From the NCBI RefSeq assembly GCF_918698095.1, contig NZ_CAKKLY010000021.1, positions 1 to 64,000 on the forward strand: 64,000 bases of DNA, in the 5' to 3' direction. How positions within the stretch are numbered: position 1 is the first letter of the stretch; each line of letters begins with the position of its first letter. The notes below the pieces were generated by a model, which was given only the letters and a program-made list of their open reading frames with translations, searched no databases and was not told where the DNA came from. The position numbers and the translations under genes are program-made. Positions 15,701 to 24,727 of this stretch are shown piece after piece. The stretch is from Arthrobacter sp. Bi83. Lineage in GTDB: Bacteria > Actinomycetota > Actinomycetes > Actinomycetales > Micrococcaceae.

Positions 15701-15997
15701 ATGGCTGAAATCACTGTCAACGAAGCCGACCAGCGCCGTTCCACGGCCCGGATCCTGGATGTCCGCGAGGACTTTGAAGTTGCCGAAGGCATGATCCCGG
15801 GAGCGTTGCATATCCCCATGGGGCAGCTGCAGGCACGACTGTCCGAGCTGGACCCCACAGTGCCCGTGATCGCGGTCTGCCGCAGCGGCAATCGCTCCGC
15901 CCGCGTCGCCGAGGCACTGAACGGGGCCGGCTTTGCCGCGGACACCATGGCCGGCGGCATGATCGCCTGGACCCGCGCAGGGCTCCCCACCACCTGA
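15701..15997 (+). CDS. Single-domain rhodanese (sulfurtransferase)
   Basis: A 98-residue rhodanese with LDVREDFEVAEGMIPGALHIPM and the active-site loop CRSGNRSA. The Arg directly after Cys differs from the Gln in the neighbouring rhodaneses, a change that commonly alters the sulfur donor or acceptor. The ATG at 15701 has GAAGGAGAAGCCC in front; the longer frame from 15602 is rejected because it overlaps the previous gene. It is the fourth gene of the operon. Confidence 0.92.
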   Translation: MAEITVNEADQRRSTARILDVREDFEVAEGMIPGALHIPMGQLQARLSELDPTVPVIAVCRSGNRSARVAEALNGAGFAADTMAGGMIAWTRAGLPTT

Positions 15998-16061
15998 CCA
16001 CGCGACAAAGGGCAGGACCACATATTGGCTTTACCCAGCACCGGAAGGACATGAAGGATTC

Positions 16062-16424
16062 ATGGCAACCATCGACATCACGGAACAGAACTTCGCTGAA
16101 ACCCTGGAGGACAACGACATCGTCTTCGTTGATTTCTGGGCAGCCTGGTGTGGCCCTTGCCGCATGTTCGCCCCCACCTACGGCGCCGCCGCCGAACGGC
16201 ACCCGGACATCACGTTCACCAAGGTCGACACTGAAGCCGAACAGGCCCTCGCCGCGGCGGCCAGCATCACCTCCATTCCCACCCTCATGGCGTTCAAGGA
16301 CAAAACGCTGGTCTTCTCACAGCCCGGAGCACTCAACGCCACAGGACTCGAAGAAGTCATCCAGGCCGTGAAGAACCTGGACATGAACGAACTCCGGGCC
16401 CACGCCGCACCGCAACACCCATAA
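16062..16424 (+). CDS. trxA: Thioredoxin
   Basis: A 120-residue thiol-disulfide reductase with the thioredoxin fold. The active site is WCGPC in VFVDFWAAWCGPCRMFAPTY, and the cis-proline loop is SIPTLMAF. The C-terminus is slightly longer than that of housekeeping TrxA and His/Pro-ended. In this operon it probably reduces persulfidated rhodanese or protein thiols. It is the last gene before an internal fourth CstR box, so the persulfide dioxygenase that follows may have its own promoter. Confidence 0.92.
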   Translation: MATIDITEQNFAETLEDNDIVFVDFWAAWCGPCRMFAPTYGAAAERHPDITFTKVDTEAEQALAAAASITSIPTLMAFKDKTLVFSQPGALNATGLEEVIQAVKNLDMNELRAHAAPQHP

Positions 16425-16465
16425 CACCCGCAGCCCCAACAGAATGGCACATCCCTCATTGCCGC

Positions 16466-16481
16466 ATACCCCCCGGGGTAT
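16466..16481. promoter_or_regulatory. CsoR/CstR-type operator box 4, before the persulfide dioxygenase
   Basis: ATACCC-CCCG-GGGTAT, with perfect 6-bp arms of the same form as boxes 1 to 3. It is 54 bp upstream of the dioxygenase start, so that gene appears to be under separate CstR control. Confidence 0.85.
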
Positions 16482-16534
16482 TAGAATGAGTAAAGAACAA
16501 ACACCTAACTTCCCCTCACGAAGGAGAACACCAG

Positions 16535-17944
16535 ATGCTTATCGAGCGTATTTACGACGAGGACCTTGCCCAGGCCAGCTACCTGATCGGCTGCCAGGCC
16601 AATGGCACGGCCGTCGTTGTCGACGGCCGCCGCGACATCGCCGTTTACCAGGACTTGGCCGAGAAGAACGGCATGAAGATCGTGGCCGTCACCGAAACCC
16701 ACATCCACGCCGACTACCTCTCCGGCACCCGCGAACTCGCTGCCGCCACCGGCGCGAAAATCTTCGTCTCCGGTGAAGGCGGGCCGGACTGGCAGTACGA
16801 ATTCGACGGCGAACGCCTTTACGACGGTGACAAGATCACCGTCGGCAACATCAGCATCCAGGCCGTCCACACCCCGGGACACACCCCGGAGCACCTGTCC
16901 TTCCTGGTCACCGACGGCGCATTCAGCGACCAGCCCGGCTACCTGCTCTCCGGCGACTTCGTCTTCTCCGGGGACCTGGGACGCCCCGACCTGCTCGACG
17001 AAGCCGCCGGCGGCTTCGACACCCGCTTCGTCGGAGCGAAGCAGTTGTTCGCCAGCCTGCGGGATAAGTTCCTGACCCTGCCGGACTACGTCCAGGTCCA
17101 CCCGGCCCACGGGGCCGGCAGCGCCTGCGGCAAGGCCCTTGGTGCCATCCCGTCATCGACGGTTGGTTATGAGCGCCTCTACGCCTGGTGGGGTCCCTAC
17201 CTCGCCGCGAACGATGAGCAGGGCTTCATCGACGAACTCCTCGACGGCCAGCCCGACGCGCATGCGTACTTTGGGCGGATGAAGCGCGAAAACCGTGAAG
17301 GCCCGGCCGTCATGGGCGAACGCACCTCGCTGGCCGAGCTGGATCCCGCCGGCGTCGCCAAGAACCTCGCCGAGGACAACGTCACCTTCATCGACACCCG
17401 CCCCAATGCGGAAGTTCACGAAGGCACCGTCGCCGGTTCCCTGAACGTTCCGGCCGGCAAGTCGGTGGCCAGCTACGGCGCCTGGATCGTGAACCCCGAA
17501 ACCGACAAGAACCCGCTGGTGCTCCTGGCCGCTGACCAAGAACAGGCGCAGGAGATGTGGGACCATTTGGTCCGCGTCGGAATCGACAACGTCGCCGGCT
17601 ACGTCACCAGCATCGAGGGACTCCCCCCGTTCACGCCCAAGCTGATCCAGCCAGCGGACCTGGCCTGCTTCGATGCGGCCATGGTGCTGGACGTCCGCAA
17701 CCGCACCGAGCACACCGCCGGGCACATCCCCGGATCCCACCAGCTCAGCGGAGGCCGCGTCATATGGCACCTGGACGAACTGCCCACAGAAGGCACCATC
17801 GTGACCTACTGCCAGTCCGGGGTCCGGAACTCCGTAGCCGCCAGCGCGCTGCGCCGCGCCGGATACGACGTCGTCGAACTCGACGGCAGCTACGCCGCCT
17901 GGACGGCCTGGCAGCAGGCACGCGAAGCCGTGTCCAGCAACTAA
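16535..17944 (+). CDS. cstB: CstB-like persulfide dioxygenase-rhodanese fusion
   Basis: A 469-residue cytoplasmic enzyme that would oxidise thiol persulfides and release sulfite or thiosulfate. Residues 1-240 are a metallo-beta-lactamase fold of the ETHE1/Blh type with the iron ligands expected in ETHIHADYLSG (first His), HTPGHTPEHLSFL and SGDFVFSGDLGRPDL (Asp). Residues about 260-355 form a rhodanese-like domain without an active Cys. Residues 365-465 form a second rhodanese with the active loop CQSGVRNS. This MBL / pseudo-rhodanese / rhodanese order is that of CstB. Its own operator (box 4) and GAAGGAGAACACC precede it. A 13-bp hairpin follows. Confidence 0.93.
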   Translation: MLIERIYDEDLAQASYLIGCQANGTAVVVDGRRDIAVYQDLAEKNGMKIVAVTETHIHADYLSGTRELAAATGAKIFVSGEGGPDWQYEFDGERLYDGDKITVGNISIQAVHTPGHTPEHLSFLVTDGAFSDQPGYLLSGDFVFSGDLGRPDLLDEAAGGFDTRFVGAKQLFASLRDKFLTLPDYVQVHPAHGAGSACGKALGAIPSSTVGYERLYAWWGPYLAANDEQGFIDELLDGQPDAHAYFGRMKRENREGPAVMGERTSLAELDPAGVAKNLAEDNVTFIDTRPNAEVHEGTVAGSLNVPAGKSVASYGAWIVNPETDKNPLVLLAADQEQAQEMWDHLVRVGIDNVAGYVTSIEGLPPFTPKLIQPADLACFDAAMVLDVRNRTEHTAGHIPGSHQLSGGRVIWHLDELPTEGTIVTYCQSGVRNSVAASALRRAGYDVVELDGSYAAWTAWQQAREAVSSN

Positions 17945-17974
17945 ACACAAGCAGCATCAGCCCTGGATGAAAGC

Positions 17975-18008
17975 CTTGGCGGCGGCCCGAAACCCGGCCG
18001 CCGCCAAG
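17975..18008 (+). terminator. Strong hairpin terminator after the persulfide dioxygenase
   Basis: CTTGGCGGCGGCC and its exact complement form a 13-bp stem around an 8-base loop, 31 bp after the stop. There is no U-tract. It lies inside the 5' extension of the next open frame, which is one reason for starting that gene at 18051. Confidence 0.75.
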
Positions 18009-18050
18009 CTGTGCCCTCCGCCGCCTCGTACTGACACCTGGAGCGTATCC

Positions 18051-19337
18051 GTGAGATCCGGCAGCACGTCTTCCCCACCGCGTCCCGGACAAAGGGATGC
18101 CATCACACTGGGCCTGCGGCAGAACCTGGCCCAGTTCATGCTCCTCGTTGCCGTCAACGCCCTCGTCGGCGGGACCCTCGGCCAGGAGCGCACCGTGCTG
18201 CCGCTGCTCGCCGAAAAAGTCTTCCACCTCGACCAGTACACCTCATCCCTGACCTACATTCTGGCGTTCGGGGTGGCGAAAGCCGCCACCAACTACTTCG
18301 CCGGAACCCTCTCGGACCGGCACGGCCGCAAACCGGTCCTCGTGGCCGGTTGGCTCATCGCCCTCCCGGTCCCGCTGCTGCTGATCTTCGCGGATTCCTG
18401 GGGGTGGATCGTCGCGGCCAACGTGGTGCTGGGCATCAGCCAGGGCCTGACCTGGTCCACCACCGTGATGATGAAAATGGACCTCGTCGGCCCCGGACGC
18501 CGCGGCCTGGCAATGGGCCTGAACGAAGCAGCCGGTTACCTCGGCGTCGCAGGCACCGCCCTGGCCACCGGCTACATCGCCTCCACCTACGGACTGCGTC
18601 CCGGGCCTTTCCTGCTCGGCGCGGCCTTCATCGCCGTCGGCCTCGGACTCTCGGTCCTGACCGTCCGCGAGACACACCACCACGCCAAAGCCGAAGCCGC
18701 CCGGCATGTCCCGGCCCACGCAGGAACCCAGGCCGGGCTGAGCAACCGTGAGGTGTTTACCCTGACGAGCTTCCGGGACAAGTCCCTGTCCTCCGTCAGC
18801 CAGGCCGGGATGGTGAACAACCTCAACGACGGCCTGGCGTGGGGACTGTTTCCTGTCCTGTTCGCCGCCGCAGGGCTCGGCATCGAACGCATCGGTGTCC
18901 TCGCCGCCGTGTACCCGGCCGTGTGGGGCGCCGGGCAACTGATCACCGGTCCCCTCTCGGACCGGATCGGCCGCAAACCGCTGATCATCGGAGGCATGCT
19001 CGTCCAGGCCTTGGCGCTGGGCATGGTCGCCCTCGGGAATGACTTCGGAACCTGGCTGGCAGCCGTCGTCCTGCTCGGTACCGGCACCGCCATGGTCTAC
19101 CCCACACTGCTAGCAGCGATCGGCGACGTCGCCCACCCCGAATGGCGGGCCCGATCCGTTGGTATCTACCGGCTGTGGCGAGACGGCGGGTTCGCCGTCG
19201 GCGCCCTGCTCTCCGGCCTCATCGCCGACGCCTACGGCATCGCGGCAGCCGTCGCCGTCGTCGCCGGCCTGACTGCCCTCTCCGGGCTCATCGTGGCTGC
19301 ACGGATGCGAAACAGCGACCACCGCGCCCAGGGATGA
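18051..19337 (+). CDS. MFS transporter at the end of the sulfur island
   Basis: A 428-residue carrier with 12 predicted helices in two halves. It has the conserved loops GTLSDRHGRKPVLVAG (2-3) and GPLSDRIGRKPLIIGG (8-9). A His-rich central loop (ETHHHAKAEAARHV) separates the halves. I start it at GTG 18051, with CTGGAGCGTATCC upstream. The frame from 17967 would translate through the terminator hairpin. Being on the same strand right after a CstB-like enzyme, it may export sulfur oxyanions or another stress product (inference). Its end borders the decayed recombinase region, so the gene marks the right edge of the island. Confidence 0.85.
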   Translation: MRSGSTSSPPRPGQRDAITLGLRQNLAQFMLLVAVNALVGGTLGQERTVLPLLAEKVFHLDQYTSSLTYILAFGVAKAATNYFAGTLSDRHGRKPVLVAGWLIALPVPLLLIFADSWGWIVAANVVLGISQGLTWSTTVMMKMDLVGPGRRGLAMGLNEAAGYLGVAGTALATGYIASTYGLRPGPFLLGAAFIAVGLGLSVLTVRETHHHAKAEAARHVPAHAGTQAGLSNREVFTLTSFRDKSLSSVSQAGMVNNLNDGLAWGLFPVLFAAAGLGIERIGVLAAVYPAVWGAGQLITGPLSDRIGRKPLIIGGMLVQALALGMVALGNDFGTWLAAVVLLGTGTAMVYPTLLAAIGDVAHPEWRARSVGIYRLWRDGGFAVGALLSGLIADAYGIAAAVAVVAGLTALSGLIVAARMRNSDHRAQG

Positions 19338-19369
19338 ACGAGTGGAACCCCTTCAAGGACGGATGACCG

Positions 19370-21764
19370 GGATGCCCAAATCAGTCGGGCCAGCCGTTGT
19401 GCATCTGCGCGCTTGTCGTGGAGGAATCGGAGGGTCAGGTCGATGCCCTTGAGCTCATCGAGCCAGCCTTTTGTGTGGGCGAGCTCGCGTTGGGCGATGA
19501 GGTTGGTGTTGATCTCGTCGAGGCGGCCGATCATACCAGGGTCCACCTGGAGCAGGGGGCATCGGATGCAGGAGTGTTCGTGTTCACAGGGGGTGGCGTA
19601 GGGTCGCCCACAGTTGCCGAGCTCGACTTTGCGCTTATCGAAGTGCTCTTCGAATTCGGCCCATTCAGTTTTGGTCGGGGTCCGGTATTCCCGTGCGGCC
19701 CTGGCCGCCCGGGGGCCGGCGAGGTGGGTCTGGTAGTGGCGGATGACGTGTTCCTGGAAGACGGTAACGTAGCCGTGGGTGGTCTGCACGTCCACGTGTC
19801 CAGGGAGGGCGGCTGCCGATGTGGATCTGCAGGCCGTGGTTGACGAGGTCGGTGGCGAACAGGCGGCGGAAGTCGTGTGGGGTAGCCGGCATCCGGCCAG
19901 CGCCGGGTGCTCTACGGCCGGGACATCGCTGAGTTTGCCGAGTTCTGCGCGCAGCGTCCCGGGATTGATGACCTCGGTGCGTTGCCGGATTGTGCGCTGG
20001 AACAGAAACGGCTGCGGCTCACTCGTGATCCGTTCGTACGGGTCACAGCGGGTCGCCAGAGGCGCCCCGCCGGTTCCGGGTGAGGCGGCGGATAATGGTC
20101 GCGACCACATGGAACAGCTCGGCGGTCATCGGGATTACGCGTTCACGGTCGGTCTTGGACGGGGCGACCACCAACAGGGCCACAACTTCCCCGTTGGGCC
20201 GGGCATGCTGGCGGATGCTCAATCGGGGTAGCTCCAGAAGTTCCTCACAACGCAGCCCGGTGTGCCGCAAGGCCTCAACGGTTGCCCACTGCCAGAACGG
20301 GCCGTCCTCGGTGAACGTGACGTTAAGTTTCTGTCCGGTCGACTCATCGAGCACCCGCACCCGAATGTTGGCATGGCCGGGACGCTGTGCATGCCGGGCG
20401 TCACCGACGGTGAACAGCCTTCGATAGTTCTTCGCTCCGATCGTCAGTGCCTGGTAGGGTTCGGCATCGGTCGCTGCGTTCAGGAGGTCATGCAGGTGGT
20501 CCCGGCGGGCGGTCACAGCGGCCACGAAAACAGGAAGGAGCGGTTGAAGCAGGCGTATTCGGCCATCCATGCGTTCCTTGCCTCGGCGTTTCGTTTTCGC
20601 CTGTGACCTGGTTTCCCTCCTGCCAATGGGGCAGGGAAACCCATCGGGCCCAGCGTTCGGGTTCCTGGGCTGCCCAGCCCTGGATATCGACGTAGAAGGC
20701 CCGGATTGTCGTCAGAACTGCGTCCGTGCTCAGACGCGGCTGCCCGTCGCCGCGGATCTCCAGGACGGCCCTCCAGCTCTCATAATCTTCCGGCGCGAGG
20801 GCGAGATCCGCCTGCGCGGGGTTGACCTTCCGGACCCCGGTCCAGAACTTTCCGCACAGGTCCGCTGCGATATCCCGCAGAGTCGAATAGTCAATGTCAT
20901 GGCTGCGGCGCGTCAGGTAAGCCACGAACAGTGCGTGAATGTCCGGGTCGGTGACGTTGTGCCGGTCAACAAGCTCTGCAGGCGTCATCGCCGGGGCACG
21001 CTTCGCTCCGCGCAACGTGGCAGGAACGTGCGCGGGGAAGTGACCGGACTCGGCCATCACCTGCCAGGCGAGGTGACCGACGTAGGACTCGTAGCCGGCG
21101 CCCCCAGCCGCCCTCGCGGGTGGCAATCGCATAATGAAGCAGCGCTTCCGCGCTCAGATCGGCGAAAGCGATGCCCTGGGTCGTCAGCGCGGCGGCAACA
21201 TCGAAGCGGGCGAACCGCTTGAAATGCCCCGAGGCTTCGTGCCCGTCGACCAACGCCAGAAACCGCTCCAGATCCGGATCGTTCTGCGCAACCTCGAAAA
21301 GTTCGTGATAGCGCACGAAGCTGTTGACCCGGAACGCCGCCAAAGGCGGCCGGATCACTCGCAGGCCGCACGGCAGCACGGCAGCAGGAGCGAATGGCCC
21401 AGCTCCCCGTCCAGACGAAGATCCCCTGTAGTCAGTTCCCGGATCCGGCGGTCCCCGTCGTTCAGACCCGATGCCACCCATCGTTGCTGCCATGACCGGC
21501 CCGGGTGCCCCTCGAGGTAGCCAAGCAGCCTCCTCAAACCCGCGCGGCGCAGCGAGCACCTCGGTTGGGACCGCGGCCAGTTCTTATCGACCAGACCGCT
21601 GATCGTCTCGAGAGTCGCTGTATCCAGGTCTCCTTGCGGGCGCGGCGGGACCGCTGGCAGGGTTGCCGGGGCAGGGTTGCCGGGGCAGGCGTGATGACGC
21701 TGCGGATCTGCGTTCTCCGGCCGATGCCGGCTCGAGGCGCCGCTGTTCCGGATGCGTGAGTCCT
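19370..21764 (-). pseudogene. Large tyrosine recombinase (TnpB-like integrase), frameshifted
   Basis: Fragments of one protein appear in succession in different minus-strand frames. Near 21.5-21.4 kb: LRRLLGYLEGHPGRSWQQRW. Then VRYHELFEVAQNDPDLERF (21.3 kb), GYESYVGHLAWQVMAESGHF (21.1 kb), TVEALRHTGLRCEELLELP (20.3 kb, with the box I Arg), PHDFRRLFATDLVNHGLQIHI (19.9 kb, box II His-x-x-Arg) and HVDVQTTHGYVTVFQEHVIR (19.8 kb, catalytic Tyr). Last come CEHEHSCIRCPLLQVDP and a closing helix (19.6-19.4 kb). This order is that of large actinobacterial site-specific integrases found in paired or tripartite recombinase modules. At least four frameshifts or stops separate the pieces, so it is inactive unless sequencing errors are responsible. 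Confidence 0.8.
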
Positions 21765-22360
21765 TTAACCACCGGACACGACCGTGAAGTCGTCCGCGTC
21801 ATAGCCGGGCGTCAGCGTCGGCTCCGGCCGCTGTGCGGCAAAGTGCTCCTGTACCTTTTGCAAGACCTCGTCAATCCGCGGCCGCAGATACGGTGCAATG
21901 TCAGATTCGGGTCGGTCACCACCCGGTCGATTGTTGTGTGCCGCAGATCATGCAGCGACCAGTCCGTTCCCAGCGCCGTGTTCGCGGGCTGAAGGACCCT
22001 GCGCGCCACGTGGTCATTCAACGGTCGCGGCTTCCCATGCAGGGCCCGCCAGATCGGCTCGCCCGGTCCAGGGGTGCTGTGCTCATGGAAATATGCCGCC
22101 AAATGTTGCAAGGACTCCGGAGAGGCGGGCACCGGTTCCAGGGTCCGGGACCCTTTTGAAACCACCCAGACGCGCTGCCTGGCCCAGTCCACCTGGTCAC
22201 GCCGGACACCGAGAAGCTCGCTCGCCCGGGCACCCGAGGACAGGTACAGGCTCACGAGCGCCCGGTCCCGGCTTGTCCGTAATGCACCGATCAGCTCGTC
22301 AACCAGATCATCCGGCGATCTGACCCCTCGAGCAGCTTCGGCCGCATTTCGTCCACGATG
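21765..22360 (-). pseudogene. Small tyrosine recombinase (TnpA-like integrase), C-terminal remnant
   Basis: The minus strand encodes LVDELIGALRTSRDRALVSLYLSSGARASELLGVRRDQVDW with the catalytic box I Arg. It continues to RRVLQPANTALGTDWSLHDLRHTT with the box II HxLRH. After LTLHRI the frame breaks, and the tail (RIDEVLQKVQEHFAAQRPEP, ending VVSGG) continues in another frame to a stop at 21765. The N-terminal SAM-like domain is missing upstream of about 22360, and the segment with the catalytic Tyr appears to be deleted. Its end abuts the start of the large recombinase, as in transcriptionally coupled recombinase pairs. Confidence 0.75.
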
Positions 22361-22619
22361 ACCACCTCTCCGGAAAGCCTGGGTTCAGTCTCCCCGAAGT
22401 TCAGTCAACAGGCCCGAGCACATGTTCGGCGCCAATGCGATGGATCTGGCACTGCGTCCGCCCGCTGCTCGGGCTGGTTACACCCAAGGCAGAGCCCTTG
22501 CCGAGCAGCTCACTGAGTTCTGGCGCTGACGCCCTCCAAATCAGTCGACTCGGTCAGCGTGACAGCAGCTGCTACCGCCTCGGGCGCCATGCGAGGCCGG
22601 ATTTCCTCTCGTCGGTCAT

Positions 22620-22793
22620 TCAGCCCTCGGAAAGCACCAGCGTGTCGCAGATCTTCGACGCCGACGCGCGCAGTGACTCGATGATTAGTTCGCGCTCTTC
22701 CGCATCGATTCTGTGCTCCAGCGTCACGATGCTCAGGCCGGCCACGACTTCGCCGCGCCGGTTGAAGACGGGTGCCGGGTTCGCGTGCTCATG
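22620..22793 (-). pseudogene. IclR-family regulator, C-terminal remnant
   Basis: About 55 codons encode NPAPVFNRRGEVVAGLSIVT, then ERELIIESLRASASKICDTL. This is the last part of an IclR effector domain (PVF...GEVVAALSI, then helix). No winged helix or rest of the domain is found upstream, where an intact oxidoreductase gene ends within a few bases. This is therefore a deletion scar: the oxidoreductase operon now abuts the tail of a lost regulator. The 260 bp between this tail and the recombinase remnant hold nothing I recognise. Confidence 0.7.
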
Positions 22794-23835
22794 ATTTTCC
22801 TTCTTCGGTGAGAATGGTGATGGCGATTTTGCCGCGCACGTCTCCGGCTTCGAGATGGCGCATGGCATCCGGAACCTCATCGAGCGTGTACGTCCTGTCG
22901 ATGCTCGGCGTCACCTGGCGGGTCTCGATGAGAGGGGTGAGCCGTTCGAGGTCGCTGGCGCGTTCCTTGGAAGCGAGCATGGTCAGGCGTTGATGTACGA
23001 ACAGGGACACCAATGGTGCCCGCAGGCTCCGGCCGAAGCCGCCCGTCCACCTGCCGCCTTCCTCACCTCCGACGATGACGGCCGTTCCGGTGGGCGTGAG
23101 GGCGCGCCGCAGCCGTGAAAGCGGCGGGTTCCCTCCGATGTCCAGGATCAGGTCGTAATGACGCGTTCCGTCGGCGAAGTCATCCTGCGTGTAGTCCAAG
23201 ACATGGTCGGCCCCGAGGGAACGCACCAGATCGGTCTTCGCGGTGCTGCTTACGCCGGTGACCTCCGCTCCGAGGGCCTTGGCCAGCTGCACGGCGTAGG
23301 AACCGACGCCGCCCGAGGCGCCCAGGATCAGCACCTTCTGCCCACGCTCCGCCCGCCCGGCGTCATGCAGGGCCTGGAGGGCGGTACCGGCCGAGATCGG
23401 AACCACCGCCGCCTGCTCGAATGACAGGTTCGCCGGCTTGTGGCCGAGCTTGTCCTCCCGCGCCGCGGCGTACTCGGCGAACGAGCCCCGGGCCATCCCG
23501 TACACCTCATCCCCCACGGCGAACCGGGACACCGCGGATCCGACGGCGGCGACCGTGCCGGCGACGTCGAACCCGGGCACCGGATTCTTCGGCGCACGGA
23601 ATCCGAACCCCATGACGCGCATGAGGTAGGGGCGGCCCGTCATCATGTGCCACGTCCCGCGGTCCATGCCTGCCGCGTGCACGCGGACCAGCACTTCGTT
23701 CTCAGCGATCTCGGGCCGCGCGATCCTGCCGCGTCGGAAGACGTCGACGGGGCCGTATCCGTCCTGAACGATGGCCTGCATCGTGTCGGCGGTTGCCGTG
23801 TTGTCCGCGGACTTCGCGCTTCTGGGATTCGTCAT
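22789..23835 (-). CDS. Zinc-free MDR oxidoreductase (quinone/enoyl reductase-like)
   Basis: A 348-residue NAD(P)H-dependent reductase of the medium-chain dehydrogenase family. It has the N-terminal GroES-like domain (ENEVLVRVHAAGMDRGTWHMMTG, then PGFDVAGTVAAVGSAVSRFAVGDEV) and the Rossmann motif LILGASGGVGSYAVQLAKALGAEVTGVSST. The catalytic zinc Cys residues of alcohol dehydrogenases are absent, so quinone or enone reduction is more likely than alcohol oxidation. The C-terminus is GDVRGKIAITI. It is divergent from a TetR regulator, and two 13-bp palindromes lie between the two starts, so it is very likely the regulator's target. Confidence 0.9.
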   Translation of the reverse strand: MTNPRSAKSADNTATADTMQAIVQDGYGPVDVFRRGRIARPEIAENEVLVRVHAAGMDRGTWHMMTGRPYLMRVMGFGFRAPKNPVPGFDVAGTVAAVGSAVSRFAVGDEVYGMARGSFAEYAAAREDKLGHKPANLSFEQAAVVPISAGTALQALHDAGRAERGQKVLILGASGGVGSYAVQLAKALGAEVTGVSSTAKTDLVRSLGADHVLDYTQDDFADGTRHYDLILDIGGNPPLSRLRRALTPTGTAVIVGGEEGGRWTGGFGRSLRAPLVSLFVHQRLTMLASKERASDLERLTPLIETRQVTPSIDRTYTLDEVPDAMRHLEAGDVRGKIAITILTEEGKS

Positions 23836-23859
23836 GTCGGTACCTTCCAGTCAGTTTGC

Positions 23860-23895
23860 CGTACTAAGTACGTTTAATGTATCGTACTTAGTACG
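23860..23895. promoter_or_regulatory. Paired TetR operators between the MDR reductase and TetR genes
   Basis: CGTACTAAGTACG (23860-23872) and CGTACTTAGTACG (23883-23895) are reverse complements of each other. Each is itself a dyad about a central base, and their starts are 23 bp apart. The layout lets one or two dimers block both divergent promoters. Confidence 0.82.
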
Positions 23896-23931
23896 AACGG
23901 TCTATGGCCCGAACGAAACTCTGGAGTCTGG

Positions 23932-24615
23932 ATGCCTGCACGAACGAACGAGAGCCGCCCCCGGCTCAGCCGGGCGCTGGTGCTGCGCGCCGCCGTCGCG
24001 ATCGCCGATGCCGGCGGCATTGGATCCTTGACGATGCGCTCGCTGGCCAACGCGCTCGAGGCCAAGCCAATGTCGATCTACCACCACGTTGCCAACAAGG
24101 ACGAGGTCCTCGACGGCATCGTGGACATCGTCTTCAGCGAGATCGAACTGCCCACAGTCGGCGGCGATTGGCAATCCGAGATGCGACGGCGGGCCGCCTC
24201 CGCCCGTGAAGCGATGCGGCGTCACCCCTGGGCGATCGGTCTCGTGGAGACGCGAACAAGCCCCGGCCCGGCGACGCTGAAGCACCACGACGCCGTCATC
24301 GGCACCCTGCGTGAGGCGGGCTTCTCGGTGGAGATGACCGCACACGCCTTTGCCTTGATGGACGCTTACGTGTATGGGTTCGCCCTCTCCGAAGCCACAC
24401 TGCCCATCAACGGCCCCGAGACCGTCACCGAAGTCGCCGAGCAGATGATGGATCGGTATTCCGCCGAGGACTACCCGCACCTCGCCGAGTTCTCGATTGA
24501 GCACATCATGAAACCCGGCTACGACTACGGTGCGGAGTTTAACTTCGGGCTTGACCTGGTTCTCGAAGGCCTGGCGAGGTCGCTTCAGCACGCCGGTGGA
24601 GCCCGCCACACCTGA
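23932..24615 (+). CDS. TetR/AcrR family regulator (TetR_C_1 type)
   Basis: A 227-residue repressor. Its N-terminal HTH (RALVLRAAVAIADAGGIGSLTMRSLANALEAKPMSIYHHVANKDEVLDGIVD) is followed by an all-helical ligand domain resembling TetR_C_1, with a His-containing pocket region (MTAHAFALMDAYVYGFALSEATLPI). It is divergent from the MDR reductase and has paired operators next to its start. It probably controls itself and the reductase in response to a hydrophobic ligand or a quinone-like substrate; the ligand is unknown. Confidence 0.9.
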   Translation: MPARTNESRPRLSRALVLRAAVAIADAGGIGSLTMRSLANALEAKPMSIYHHVANKDEVLDGIVDIVFSEIELPTVGGDWQSEMRRRAASAREAMRRHPWAIGLVETRTSPGPATLKHHDAVIGTLREAGFSVEMTAHAFALMDAYVYGFALSEATLPINGPETVTEVAEQMMDRYSAEDYPHLAEFSIEHIMKPGYDYGAEFNFGLDLVLEGLARSLQHAGGARHT

Positions 24616-24727
24616 CCGCTCGCGAACGTGATCCTCGACTACCGATCACCAAAACCATCATCGACCACGGCGGGGATACCTTCTCCAGTCCCTCGTGGCA
24701 GTGGCCGCTCAACCACTCACGGACCCG

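Noticed and set aside
17967..18050. N-terminal extension of the MFS gene
   Set aside because: It would be translated across a perfect 13-bp terminator stem, and the GTG at 18051 has a good ribosome binding site.
22435..22794. 119-residue plus-strand frame
   Set aside because: Antisense of the IclR remnant and of a gene-free stretch; no ribosome binding site or family resemblance.
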